Of a DNA stretch of 64,000 nt, positions 16,055-24,548 are shown in pieces. Below the pieces are notes generated by a model that was given only the letters and a program-made list of their open reading frames with translations, searched no databases and had not been told where the DNA came from. A program made the position numbers and the translations under genes. The DNA is from JAMHWF01 sp035911095. GTDB taxonomy: Bacteria; Pseudomonadota; Gammaproteobacteria; Burkholderiales; Burkholderiaceae_C. The stretch is from assembly GCA_035911095.1 (NCBI GenBank), contig JAMHWF010000022.1:62001-126000 (forward strand). The letters are read 5' to 3'. Numbering within the stretch: position 1 is the first letter of the stretch; each line of letters begins with the position of its first letter.

Positions 16055-17179
16055 ATGGACACAACCGACGTCGAGGTGCGCGGCGATGGCATCGTCGGGC
16101 GCAGCCTCGCGTTGCTGCTGGCACGCCAGGGGCTGTCGGTGGCGTTGTCGGCGCCGCGCCGGCACGACGGGCCGGGCGCGGCGCCGGCCGAAGACGTGCG
16201 CGCCTATGCGCTGAACGGGGCCTCGGTGCGGCTGCTCGAGGACCTGCGCGTCTGGCCTGCGCTGCCGCCTACGGCCGCGACCGCGGTGCACGAGATGCGC
16301 ATCCACGGCGACGCGCCCGGGGCGCGGCTGGGGTTCTCGGCCTACGAGCAGTGCGTCGACGCCCTGGCCTGGATCGTCGATGCCGCCGCGCTCGAGGAGG
16401 CGCTGGCTCAAGGCCTGCGCTTCGCGCCCGGCCTGCGCCGCCTGGCGCCCGACGAGACGGTGCGAGCGCGCCTGGTCGCGATCGCCGAAGGGCGGCACTC
16501 GACCGGGCGCGACGCGCTCGGCGTGCCGCTCGAGCGGCACGCCTACGGGCACACCGCGCTTGCCGCTCGCCTGGTGGCCGACGCGCCGCACCGGCACGCC
16601 GCCTGGCAATGGTTCGGCGCGCCCGACGTGCTGGCCCTGCTGCCCTTCGACCGCCCGCAGGCGGAACGCTCGTACGCGCTGGTCTGGTCGCTGCCGGCGG
16701 CCCGCGCCGCGCAGCTGGTCGCGGCATCGCCCGAAGCCTTCGAGGCGGCGCTCGCCGAGGCCACCGGCGGCGCAGCCGGTGCGCTGCGCCTGGGCAGCGA
16801 ACGCCAGGCCTGGCCGCTCGCGATCGCGCGCGCCGCGCGCTGGAGCGGCGAAGGCTGGGCGCTGCTCGGCGATGCCGCGCATGTCGTGCACCCGCTGGCG
16901 GGGCAGGGTCTGAACCTGGGCCTGGCCGACGCGGCCGCCCTGGCGCGCACGATCGCCGCCCGCGAGCCCTGGCGTTCGCCGGGCGACGCGCGCCTGCTGC
17001 GCCGCTACGAGCGCGAGCGCAGCCGCCCCACGTTCGAGATGGGCCGCCTGACCGACGGCTTGTGGCATTTGTTCGCGAGCCCCGCGGGGCCAGCGCGGGA
17101 ACTGCGCAACCGCGGCCTGAATTTGGTCGATCATCTGCCGCCGCTGAAGCGCTGGCTTGCCCGCCAGGCGCTGGGCTGA
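16055..17179 (+). CDS. UbiH/UbiF/COQ6-type FAD-dependent monooxygenase
   Basis: This is a 374-residue flavoprotein hydroxylase. The N-terminal dinucleotide motif is GDGIVGRSLALLLARQG, and the second FAD motif is GWALLGDAAHVVHPLAGQG, typical of the UbiH family that hydroxylates the ubiquinone ring. Which position it attacks cannot be told from sequence here. MGRMDTT at 16046 is an alternative start. A TACAAT -10-like box lies only 7 bp before ATG 16055 with no Shine-Dalgarno, which may mean leaderless translation. The gene is followed by dsbC. Confidence 0.85.
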   Translation: MDTTDVEVRGDGIVGRSLALLLARQGLSVALSAPRRHDGPGAAPAEDVRAYALNGASVRLLEDLRVWPALPPTAATAVHEMRIHGDAPGARLGFSAYEQCVDALAWIVDAAALEEALAQGLRFAPGLRRLAPDETVRARLVAIAEGRHSTGRDALGVPLERHAYGHTALAARLVADAPHRHAAWQWFGAPDVLALLPFDRPQAERSYALVWSLPAARAAQLVAASPEAFEAALAEATGGAAGALRLGSERQAWPLAIARAARWSGEGWALLGDAAHVVHPLAGQGLNLGLADAAALARTIAAREPWRSPGDARLLRRYERERSRPTFEMGRLTDGLWHLFASPAGPARELRNRGLNLVDHLPPLKRWLARQALG

Positions 17180-17243
17180 GCTGCCGAGCCACCCGGCCCC
17201 GCCCCGACGGCCCCGATCCCCTGCCTGCGAAGGACCTCTTTCG

Positions 17244-17987
17244 ATGAAGCCTCCCGCCCTCGCGCCGCTTGCGGCGCTCTTCGTGCTCGCCGTCTCGGCG
17301 CTGCTGCCGGCCGCGGCGACCGCCGGCGAGGCCGAGATCCGCAAGAACCTGGGCCAGCGCCTGGGCGCCGACATGCCGCCGATCGACGAAGTCCGGCCGG
17401 CCGCGGTGGCCGGCCTGTGGGAGGTGCGCCTGGGCACCGAGATCATTTACACCGATGACCAGGGCGACCACATCATCCAGGGCCATATCCTCGACACCCG
17501 CACGCGCACCGACCTGACACAGGCGCGCATCGACAAGCTGACGGCGATCGACTTCGCCGCGCTGCCGCTGAAGGACGCGGTCGTCGTCAAGCAGGGCAAG
17601 GGCACGCGCAAGATCGCCGTCTTCGCCGACCCGAACTGCGGCTACTGCAAGCGCTTCGAGCGCGACCTGGTGAAGGTCGACGACCTCACCGTCTACACCT
17701 TCCTCTACCCGATCCTCGGCGGCGACTCGCCGGAGAAGTCGCGCAACGTCTGGTGTGCGGCCGACCCGACCAAGGTCTGGCGCGACTGGATGCTCGACGG
17801 CAAGGCGCCGCCGCGGGTGATGGGCGCCTGCGACACCGCGGCGCTCGACCGCAACGCCGCCTTCGGCCGCAAGTACCGCATCCAGGGCACCCCGGCGATC
17901 ATCTTCCAGGACGGCACGCGGGTGCCCGGGGCGCTGAGCGTCGAGCAGATCGAGAAGCAGCTCGTCGCCTCGGGCGGCAAGTCCTGA
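17244..17987 (+). CDS. dsbC: periplasmic disulfide isomerase DsbC family
   Basis: This is a 247-residue protein with a clear signal peptide (cleavage about residue 27, ATAG). The N-terminal dimerisation domain (about 30-90) is followed by a thioredoxin-fold domain with the active site CGYC in FADPNCGYCKRFE, a second Cys pair (WCAADP ... GACDT) and the cis-Pro in IQGTPAII. It corrects wrong disulfides in the periplasm, kept reduced by DsbD. It has a good ribosome binding site, AAGGA about 10 bp before ATG. It lies 28 bp upstream of the M61 peptidase and probably shares a transcript. Confidence 0.93.
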   Translation: MKPPALAPLAALFVLAVSALLPAAATAGEAEIRKNLGQRLGADMPPIDEVRPAAVAGLWEVRLGTEIIYTDDQGDHIIQGHILDTRTRTDLTQARIDKLTAIDFAALPLKDAVVVKQGKGTRKIAVFADPNCGYCKRFERDLVKVDDLTVYTFLYPILGGDSPEKSRNVWCAADPTKVWRDWMLDGKAPPRVMGACDTAALDRNAAFGRKYRIQGTPAIIFQDGTRVPGALSVEQIEKQLVASGGKS

Positions 17988-18015
17988 CCTGGCCCGCGAC
18001 GCCACCCCGCCCGCG

Positions 18016-19797
18016 ATGATCCGTTACCAGCTCGAACCCGCCGACCCGCACGCCCACCAGTACCGCGTCCGCATGACGGTGCCGACGCCGTCTGCCGGCC
18101 AGGTGCTGAGCCTGCCGGTGTGGATTCCCGGCAGCTACCTGGTGCGCGAGTTCGCGCGCCATCTCTCGCAGCTCGAGGCGCGGCAGGGCCGGCGCAAGGT
18201 CGCGCTGGTGCAGATCGACAAGGCGAGCTGGCGCGCCGAGTGCCGCGCCGGCGCGCCGCTCGAGCTGAGTTACCTCGTCTACGCCTTCGACACCTCGGTG
18301 CGCGCGGCCTTCCTCGACGCGCGGCGCGGCTTCTTCAACGGCACCGGCGTCTTCCTGCGCGCGCACGGGCACGAGGCGCTCGGGCACCGGCTGGAGCTCG
18401 CCGGCCTGCCCGAGGGCTGGCAGGTGGCCACTGCGCTGCGCCCGCTCGACATCGAGCGTGCCGGCCGGGCCAGCTTCGCGGCGGCCGACTACGACGAACT
18501 GGCCGACCAGCCGGTCGAGCTCGGCACGTTCTGGCGCGGCCGCTTCGAGGCGGCGGGCGTCCCGCACGAGCTGGTCGTGACCGGCGCCCTGCCGAGCGCC
18601 GACCTCGAGCGCCTGCTCGCCGACACGCGCCGCATCTGCGAGACGCAGATCGCCTTCTGGCACGGTGCCGACGGCACGCCGGCGCCGTTCGAGCGTTACG
18701 TGTTCCTCCTCAACCTGGTCGACGACGGCTACGGCGGCCTCGAGCACCGGGCGAGCACCGCGCTGATCGCCGCCCGCCGCGACCTGCCGCGCCAGGGACA
18801 GGCCGGGCAGACCGACGGCTACGTGACCCTGCTCGGGCTGATCAGCCACGAGTACTTCCACAGCTGGAACGTCAAACGGCTGAAGCCGGCCGAGTTCGCC
18901 CGCTACGACTACACGCAGGAGAACTACACCGAGCTGCTCTGGTTCTTCGAGGGCTTCACCTCGTACTACGACGACCTGCTGCTGCTGCGTGCCGGCCTGA
19001 TCGACGAACAGCGCTACCTGAAGCTGCTCGCCAAGCACTGGGGCGCGGTGCAGGCGACGCCGGGGCGGCGCCTGCAGAGCGTGGCCGAGTCGAGCTTCGA
19101 CGCCTGGATCAAGTACTACCGCGCCGACGAGAACACCGCCAACGCGACCGTCAGCTACTACGCCAAGGGCGCGCTCGTCGCGTTGGCCTTCGACCTCAGC
19201 CTGCGCCACGACGCGGCACAGCGGCGCGGCGCCGGTCGCCGCGCCTCGCTCGATGCGGTGATGCGTCGGCTCTGGCAGGCGAGCGGCGCCGCCGGCGGCA
19301 GCGGGCCGATCGACGAGGCGCAGATCGCCGCCGCGCTCGAAGCGGTCGGCGGGCGCTCGTACGCCGACGAGCTCGCGGCCTGGGTGCACGGCACGCAGGA
19401 ACTGCCGCTGGAGGCGCTGCTCGCGCATGCCGGCGTGCGCTGCGCGGCAGAGACGCCGACGACGGCGCAGCGCCTGGGCCTGCGTGTCGGCGAGGGCGCG
19501 CTGACCGGCGTGATCGTGAAGTCGGTGCTGCGCGGTGGCGCCGCGGAACGCGCCGGCTTCTCGCCCGGCGACGAGTGGCTCGGGGTCAACGGCTGGCGAC
19601 TGCGCCGGCTCGAGGACCTGGCAACGCTGGTGCCGGCCGGGTCGCCGGTCGAGTGCCTCGTCGCGCGCGACCAGCGGCTGCTCACGCTGCCGCTCGTCTG
19701 GCCGGTGGCGCCCGCGGTGGCGCCGGTCGGCCTTTCGCTCGACGGCCAGGCGTCGCGGGGCGCGCTGGCGCTGCGACGGGGATGGTTCTCGGGCTGA
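18016..19797 (+). CDS. M61 family peptidase with PDZ domain
   Basis: The protein has 593 residues, with an N-terminal beta domain, then the catalytic gluzincin domain with the zinc site HEYFHSWNVKRLKP and the downstream acidic LLWFFEGFTSYYDDL, and a C-terminal PDZ domain (about 490-570, SPGDEWLGVNGWRLRRLEDL). The family includes glycyl aminopeptidase. No signal peptide is evident, so it may be cytoplasmic. The last 16 bp overlap the start of the DUF3108 gene. Confidence 0.92.
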   Translation: MIRYQLEPADPHAHQYRVRMTVPTPSAGQVLSLPVWIPGSYLVREFARHLSQLEARQGRRKVALVQIDKASWRAECRAGAPLELSYLVYAFDTSVRAAFLDARRGFFNGTGVFLRAHGHEALGHRLELAGLPEGWQVATALRPLDIERAGRASFAAADYDELADQPVELGTFWRGRFEAAGVPHELVVTGALPSADLERLLADTRRICETQIAFWHGADGTPAPFERYVFLLNLVDDGYGGLEHRASTALIAARRDLPRQGQAGQTDGYVTLLGLISHEYFHSWNVKRLKPAEFARYDYTQENYTELLWFFEGFTSYYDDLLLLRAGLIDEQRYLKLLAKHWGAVQATPGRRLQSVAESSFDAWIKYYRADENTANATVSYYAKGALVALAFDLSLRHDAAQRRGAGRRASLDAVMRRLWQASGAAGGSGPIDEAQIAAALEAVGGRSYADELAAWVHGTQELPLEALLAHAGVRCAAETPTTAQRLGLRVGEGALTGVIVKSVLRGGAAERAGFSPGDEWLGVNGWRLRRLEDLATLVPAGSPVECLVARDQRLLTLPLVWPVAPAVAPVGLSLDGQASRGALALRRGWFSG

Positions 19798-21530
19798 CCC
19801 CGGTGACCGCCGCACTGCCGGCGGATCGTGGGGAACGCCAGCCGGGAGGGTCGTCGGCCAGGCCAGATCGCTCGCCGCCACGCCGCCGCCGCGTGCCCGC
19901 CCTGGCGGTGGGACTCCTGCTGTGCGTGGCGGTGGTGCTCGCGCACCTATGGGGGGCGGCCCAGGCAGCACGGCTGCTGCGCGAGGCGGGTCGTTCGACT
20001 GCCGCCCCGGCGCGGCTGCAGGTCGCCTTCGTTCGAGAGTTGCTGCCGATGGCGCCGGTGATGGGCAAGACGGCGGCGCCGCCGCCCGGCCTGGCGCAAG
20101 CGGGGATGTCCGGCGGACCGCCTGCGCCGGCGGGGCGGCTCGCGGCGAGGCACCTGGATCCTGCGGCGCGGGCTGGCGAGGGCGGCGTGGCTGCTGCCGT
20201 GCTCGCCGCGGCGTCGGCGGCAGCGGCTTCGGCGCCGGTTGATGCGCCGTGGTCCGAGCGCAAGAGGCGGGCGCCCTCTGCGGCGGAGTTGCCCCGGTCG
20301 ACCGATGCCGATGCCGATGCCGATGCCGATGCCGATGCCGATGTCGTTACGACGGCTTCGCCCCCACAGGTGGTCGCAGCAGCCTCCGCGGCGCGGCCCG
20401 ACGATGCCCCGGCGGCGGCTGATCTTCGGGCCGCGGCCGAAGTTGAAGGCGGCGCGGGCCCCCCGGGCACAGAACGCGCGCCCGGGCCGTCACCACGGAC
20501 TGCGGACGCTTCGACATCTCCCGTGCCGGGGTCGTCGCCTGCACCGCCGGACCAAGCCGACGCGATGGTGACGCAGCCGCCCACCACCGCCCGTGACGAG
20601 GCCGCGGCGACACCTTCAGTGCCGACGCCTCCGGTCGAGGCCGAGGCGACGCGCGCCGTGCCGCCGGAGGCGGCGTCGGCGGCCAGCGCCGTACCGACGT
20701 CCGAACGCGGCACGATGGGGGCTGCCCCCGTCGCAGCGCCGGTCGCGGGCCAGCCACCCCCTGAGGCCGGCGCCGGCCTGTCCTGGGCTCCCGATGCCGC
20801 GCCGGCGCAGGGCGCCGGCGGGTCGCCTCCTGCGGCGCCCGATCCCTGGGCCGCACAAGGCTGGCCGCCATCGACGCGCCTGTCCTACACGCTGAGCGGC
20901 AACTTCCGCGGCCCGGTCGAGGGCTCGGCCCAGGTCGAATGGGTGCGCGAGGGCCCGCACTATCAGATGCATCTCGACGTCGTCGTCGGCCCGCGCTTCG
21001 CGCCGCTGGTCTCGCGGCGCCTGAGCAGCGACGGCCTGATCGGCGCCCAGGGGCTGGTGCCCTCCCGTTACGACGAGGAAACCGGCCGCGCCTTTGCGGC
21101 ATCGCGGCTGCTGACCCTGCACTTCGAGCCGGACGGCGTTCTGCTCGCCAACGGCCGCCGCGTCGCCCGCCCGACCGAGGTGCAGGACAGCGCCAGCCAG
21201 TTCGGCCAGCTCGCTTGGCTGCTCGGGCGGGAGCCGGGCCGTCTGGTGGTCGGCGGCCAGATCGAGCTCGAGCTGGCGCTGCCGAGGCGGGTCGACCGCT
21301 GGACCTACGACGTCTCGGCTCGCGAGACGGTGTACGCGCCGTTCGGCCCGGTCGAGACCTTCCGCCTGCGCCCGCGTCCGCTGGACCGGCCTGCCGGCGA
21401 GCTCGCCGCGCAGATGTGGATCGCGCCTTCGCTGCAGTACCTGCCGGTGCGCATCCGCATCGAGCAGGACGCCGAGACCTATGTCGACCTGGTGATCGAC
21501 CGGGCGCCGCTGCAGGCGGCCGCGCGCTGA
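19782..21530 (+). CDS. DUF3108 protein with N-terminal TM and long low-complexity linker
   Basis: The protein has 582 residues. A single TM helix (about 42-64) leads into about 300 residues of Ala/Pro/Ser/Thr-rich disordered sequence, including an Asp-Ala tandem run coded by a GATGCC hexamer repeat, and then a folded C-terminal DUF3108 domain (about residue 365 on, TRLSYTLSGNFRG to the end). DUF3108 is an envelope beta-rich domain with a proposed role in outer-membrane or lipid processes; function unproven. Start ATG 19782 overlaps the peptidase gene by 16 bp, suggesting coupling. Typical family members lack so long a linker. Confidence 0.8.
   Translation: MVLGLTPVTAALPADRGERQPGGSSARPDRSPPRRRRVPALAVGLLLCVAVVLAHLWGAAQAARLLREAGRSTAAPARLQVAFVRELLPMAPVMGKTAAPPPGLAQAGMSGGPPAPAGRLAARHLDPAARAGEGGVAAAVLAAASAAAASAPVDAPWSERKRRAPSAAELPRSTDADADADADADADVVTTASPPQVVAAASAARPDDAPAAADLRAAAEVEGGAGPPGTERAPGPSPRTADASTSPVPGSSPAPPDQADAMVTQPPTTARDEAAATPSVPTPPVEAEATRAVPPEAASAASAVPTSERGTMGAAPVAAPVAGQPPPEAGAGLSWAPDAAPAQGAGGSPPAAPDPWAAQGWPPSTRLSYTLSGNFRGPVEGSAQVEWVREGPHYQMHLDVVVGPRFAPLVSRRLSSDGLIGAQGLVPSRYDEETGRAFAASRLLTLHFEPDGVLLANGRRVARPTEVQDSASQFGQLAWLLGREPGRLVVGGQIELELALPRRVDRWTYDVSARETVYAPFGPVETFRLRPRPLDRPAGELAAQMWIAPSLQYLPVRIRIEQDAETYVDLVIDRAPLQAAAR
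20304..20343. repeat. GATGCC hexanucleotide tandem repeat, about 6.7 copies
   Basis: Six exact GATGCC units plus a partial seventh lie inside the linker of the DUF3108 gene, coding for alternating Asp-Ala. Copy-number slippage would change linker length without a frameshift. Confidence 0.85.
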
Positions 21531-21594
21531 TCGAAGGCCGGGGCGCGGCAAGGCGGGGCGGGGCGTCGGGCCTGGGATCGGCTTCGCCCGCCCC

Positions 21595-21600
21595 TATAGT
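21595..21600 (+). promoter_or_regulatory. possible -10 box TATAGT upstream of enoyl-CoA hydratase gene
   Basis: CCTATAGTGACG lies 51 bp before the start codon in an otherwise GC-rich gap. No convincing -35 is seen, so this is a weak call. Confidence 0.3.
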
Positions 21601-21650
21601 GACGCGCTGCACAAACCGCTACGCGCCGCCTTGTCGGCGGAAGGAACACC

Positions 21651-22439
21651 ATGACGTTCGAAACCCTGACCACGGCCGTGCACGGCGAAGGCCCGCTGCG
21701 CACCACCCTCGTTACCCTGAACCGCCCGAAGCAGCTGAACGCGCTCAACGACACGCTGATGAATGAGCTGGGCGTGGTGCTGAAGGCCAGCGACGCCGAC
21801 GACAGCATCGGCTGCATCGTGATCACCGGCAGCGAGAAGGCGTTCGCCGCCGGCGCCGACATTGCGGCGATGGCGAGCTACGGCTTTGCCGAGGTCTACA
21901 AGAACGACTTCGTGACGCGGAACTGGGAGACGATCCGATCGATTCGCAAGCCGGTGATCGCCGCGGTGGCGGGCTTTGCGCTCGGAGGCGGTTGCGAGCT
22001 GGCGATGATGTGCGACTTCATCATCGCGGCCGACAGCGCGAAATTCGGTCAGCCCGAGATCAAGCTCGGCATCATTCCCGGCGCCGGCGGCACGCAGCGC
22101 CTGCCGCGCGCGGTCGGCAAGGCGAAGGCGATGGACATGGTCCTCACCGCGCGGATGATGGAGGCCGCAGAAGCCGAGCGTGCCGGCCTGGTCTCACGCG
22201 TGGTGCCGGCGGACCGGCTAGTGGCCGAGGCACTGGAAGCCGCAGCCACGATCTGTTCGATGAGCCTGCCCAGCATGATGATGGCCAAGGAGGCCGTGAA
22301 CCGGGCGTTCGAAGGCTCGCTCACCGATGGCGTCTCCTTCGAGCGCCGCATGTTCCATGCGTTGTTCGCGACCGAGGATCAGAAGGAAGGCATGGACGCC
22401 TTCCTCGCGAAGCGCAAGCCGGTGTTCAAGTACCGCTAG
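21651..22439 (+). CDS. enoyl-CoA hydratase/isomerase family protein
   Basis: The protein has 262 residues and is a full-length crotonase. It has the oxyanion-hole segments AFAAGADIAAMA and ALGGGCELAMMCD, and the two catalytic Glu positions: E in GGGCELAMM and E in FGQPEIKLGIIPGAGGTQRL. It should hydrate trans-2-enoyl-CoA to 3-hydroxyacyl-CoA in beta-oxidation or a related route. A strong ribosome binding site (GGAAGGAA) precedes ATG 21651. Its end overlaps by 14 bp the small convergent gene at 22426. Confidence 0.95.
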   Translation: MTFETLTTAVHGEGPLRTTLVTLNRPKQLNALNDTLMNELGVVLKASDADDSIGCIVITGSEKAFAAGADIAAMASYGFAEVYKNDFVTRNWETIRSIRKPVIAAVAGFALGGGCELAMMCDFIIAADSAKFGQPEIKLGIIPGAGGTQRLPRAVGKAKAMDMVLTARMMEAAEAERAGLVSRVVPADRLVAEALEAAATICSMSLPSMMMAKEAVNRAFEGSLTDGVSFERRMFHALFATEDQKEGMDAFLAKRKPVFKYR

Positions 22440-22689
22440 CGGCGGCCGCTTTGGGGGCGACGCGCTCCCAGAGGTCGGCGGCCTGTTCGGCCCAGTGCCG
22501 GTAGTGGCGGTCGGCCGGCGCGAAGTAGGGGACGCCCCGGTCGATGAACGAATGCACGCGCTGGGTCAGGGCCCGTTCGCCATGGCAGGCAGCGAGGCGC
22601 TTCTCGAGTTCGTGCAGGACGGTGTGGCGGGTGAAGGGATCCTGCGTCGCGGTCAGCTGGGCATAGATCGGGTGTTTGGCGGGTTCCAT
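22426..22689 (-). CDS. small conserved-looking protein of unknown function
   Basis: The protein has 87 residues, mainly helical and rich in His, Arg and Ala, with no membrane segment (MEPAKHPIYAQLTATQDPF start). It has a good ribosome binding site (GGAG about 8 bp before ATG 22689), and third-codon GC bias fits a real gene. I do not recognise the family. It converges on the enoyl-CoA hydratase gene with a 14-bp overlap and sits between that gene and lysS. Confidence 0.6.
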   Translation of the reverse strand: MEPAKHPIYAQLTATQDPFTRHTVLHELEKRLAACHGERALTQRVHSFIDRGVPYFAPADRHYRHWAEQAADLWERVAPKAAAASGT

Positions 22690-22873
22690 TTCGAAGGCTC
22701 CGGATGCTGCCTTGGAGGGGCTCGAAAAGTATCGACCTCGACCCGGCGCGATTCAGCCCTCATTCGTGTGACGATGCGATATCTGTCACTCTTGTTCGCG
22801 GGATTGCGGCGCGTGAGCAACAGCAGTGATGTCGATGAGACACAGGCGGTCCGGATGCGACCGCCGCTGACCC

Positions 22874-24415
22874 TCAGGCTTCGCGACGCAACGCCGGGAA
22901 CAGGATCACGTCGCGGATGCTCGGCGAGTCCGTCAGCAGCATGACCAGGCGGTCGATGCCGATGCCGCAGCCCCCCGCCGGCGGCATGCCGACTTCGAGC
23001 GCCCGGATGAAGTCGGCGTCGTAATACATCGCCTCCTCGTCGCCGGCGTCCTTGTGCGCGGCCTGGGCGCGAAAGCGGGCGGCCTGGTCCTCGGCGTCGT
23101 TCAGCTCCGAGAAGCCGTTGGCGAGTTCGCGCCCGGTGACGAAGAGTTCGAAGCGCTCGGTGACGCCCGGCCGGCTATCGGAAGCGCGCGCGAGCGGCGA
23201 CACCTCCACCGGGTAGTCGACGATGAACGTCGGCTGCCAGAGCTGGGCCTCGACCTCGGCCTCGAAGAGGCCGAACTGCAGCTCGGCCAGCCCCCAGCGC
23301 GCAGGAGCGGTCTCGCCAGCGGCGGCGAGGCGCGCGCGCAGGGCTTCGGCGTCGTCGGCCTCGGCCTCGCTCAGGCCCGCGTGGCGGACGAGCGAGTCGC
23401 GCACCGACAGGCGCGCGAAGGGCTGGTCGAAATGCACCGGCCGGCCGCCGTAGCTGAGGCGCGCAGAGCCGGTGGCGGAGACGGCGGCATCGCGCAGGAT
23501 CGCCTCGGTAAAGTCCATCAGGTCCTGGTAATGCCAGTAGGCCGCGTAGAACTCCATCATCGTGAACTCGGGGTTGTGGCGGACGGACAGCCCCTCGTTG
23601 CGGAAGTTGCGGTTGATCTCGAAGACGCGCTCGAAGCCGCCGACGAGCAGGCGCTTCAGGTACAGCTCCGGCGCGATGCGCAGGAACATCTGCTGGTCGA
23701 GCGCGTTGTGGTGCGTGACGAAGGGCTTGGCGTTCGCGCCGCCCGGGATCGGGTGGAGCATCGGCGTCTCGACCTCGAGAAAGCCGTGCCCGGTCATGAA
23801 GCGGCGGATCGCCGACACCGCCTGGCTGCGCGCGACGAAGCGCGTGCGTGCCTCCGCATCGGTGATCAGGTCGACGTAGCGCTGGCGGTACTTCTGCTCC
23901 TGGTCGGCCATGCCGTGGAACTTGTCCGGCAACGGACGCAGGCTCTTGGTCAGCAGGCGCAGCACACGCACCCGCACCGAGAGCTCGCCGGTCTTGGTGC
24001 GGAACAGCTGGCCTTCGGCCCCGACGATGTCGCCCAGGTCGAGCTGCTTGAAGAGCGCGTAGTCCGCCTCGCCGACCGCGTCGCGGGTGACGAAGAGCTG
24101 GATGCGCCCCGAGCCGTCCTGCAGCGTGCCGAAGCTGGCCTTGCCCATCACGCGCTTGAGCATCAGCCGGCCGGCAACCGCGACCTCGATCGCCTGCGCC
24201 TCGAGCGCCTCGTTCTCTTCCTCGCCGTGGGCCTGCTGCAGGGCCTGGGCGGCGTGGGTCGGCTTGAAGTCGTTCGGGAACACCGCGCGGCCGGCCTCGC
24301 GGGCGGCGGCGCGCAGCGTGGCGAGCTTCTCGCGCCGTTCGGCGATCAGCGCGTTGTCGTCGGCGTGCTCGGGCTGGGGGGCGGGCGCCGCAGCGGGGGC
24401 GGGGCGTTCGCTCAT
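22874..24415 (-). CDS. lysS: lysyl-tRNA synthetase, class II
   Basis: This is a 513-residue class II LysRS. An Ala/Pro-rich extension of about 20 residues precedes the family start. The OB-fold anticodon-binding domain (about 70-170) leads into the class II core with motif 2 (FEINRNFRNEGLSVRHNPEF) and motif 3 (GCGIGIDRLVMLLT). It charges tRNA-Lys in the cytoplasm. A TAGAAT box lies on the minus strand upstream (24449-24454). Confidence 0.97.
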   Translation of the reverse strand: MSERPAPAAAPAPQPEHADDNALIAERREKLATLRAAAREAGRAVFPNDFKPTHAAQALQQAHGEEENEALEAQAIEVAVAGRLMLKRVMGKASFGTLQDGSGRIQLFVTRDAVGEADYALFKQLDLGDIVGAEGQLFRTKTGELSVRVRVLRLLTKSLRPLPDKFHGMADQEQKYRQRYVDLITDAEARTRFVARSQAVSAIRRFMTGHGFLEVETPMLHPIPGGANAKPFVTHHNALDQQMFLRIAPELYLKRLLVGGFERVFEINRNFRNEGLSVRHNPEFTMMEFYAAYWHYQDLMDFTEAILRDAAVSATGSARLSYGGRPVHFDQPFARLSVRDSLVRHAGLSEAEADDAEALRARLAAAGETAPARWGLAELQFGLFEAEVEAQLWQPTFIVDYPVEVSPLARASDSRPGVTERFELFVTGRELANGFSELNDAEDQAARFRAQAAHKDAGDEEAMYYDADFIRALEVGMPPAGGCGIGIDRLVMLLTDSPSIRDVILFPALRREA

Positions 24416-24448
24416 GGGGCGGCCTGGGGTCGGAAAACGGAGCCGGCG

Positions 24449-24454
24449 ATTCTA
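24449..24454 (-). promoter_or_regulatory. -10 box TAGAAT of lysS
   Basis: Read on the minus strand: ACTTAGAATCGCCGGCTCCG, with the -10 about 34 bp before the lysS start. The 14 bases TAGAATCGCCGGCT are identical to the ychF promoter. No canonical -35. Confidence 0.5.
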
Positions 24455-24548
24455 AGTGTCGCCCTCGGCCGCAGCGCCAGGGCCGGGCCATGCCGCGCAG
24501 TCGAGGTGCGCCGGGCCCTGCCGGGGCGGCCCGGCCGCGGACCCGACA

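Noticed and set aside
13463..17446. Extension of the AsmA-like frame upstream to about 1,327 codons
   Set aside because: The part beyond 15979 is the antisense of the UbiH-type gene; the signal-anchor start MIRLWMRR at 15979 is the natural N-terminus.
20304..20343. Phase-variable on/off repeat
   Set aside because: The repeat unit is six bases, so copy-number change keeps the frame and cannot switch the gene off.
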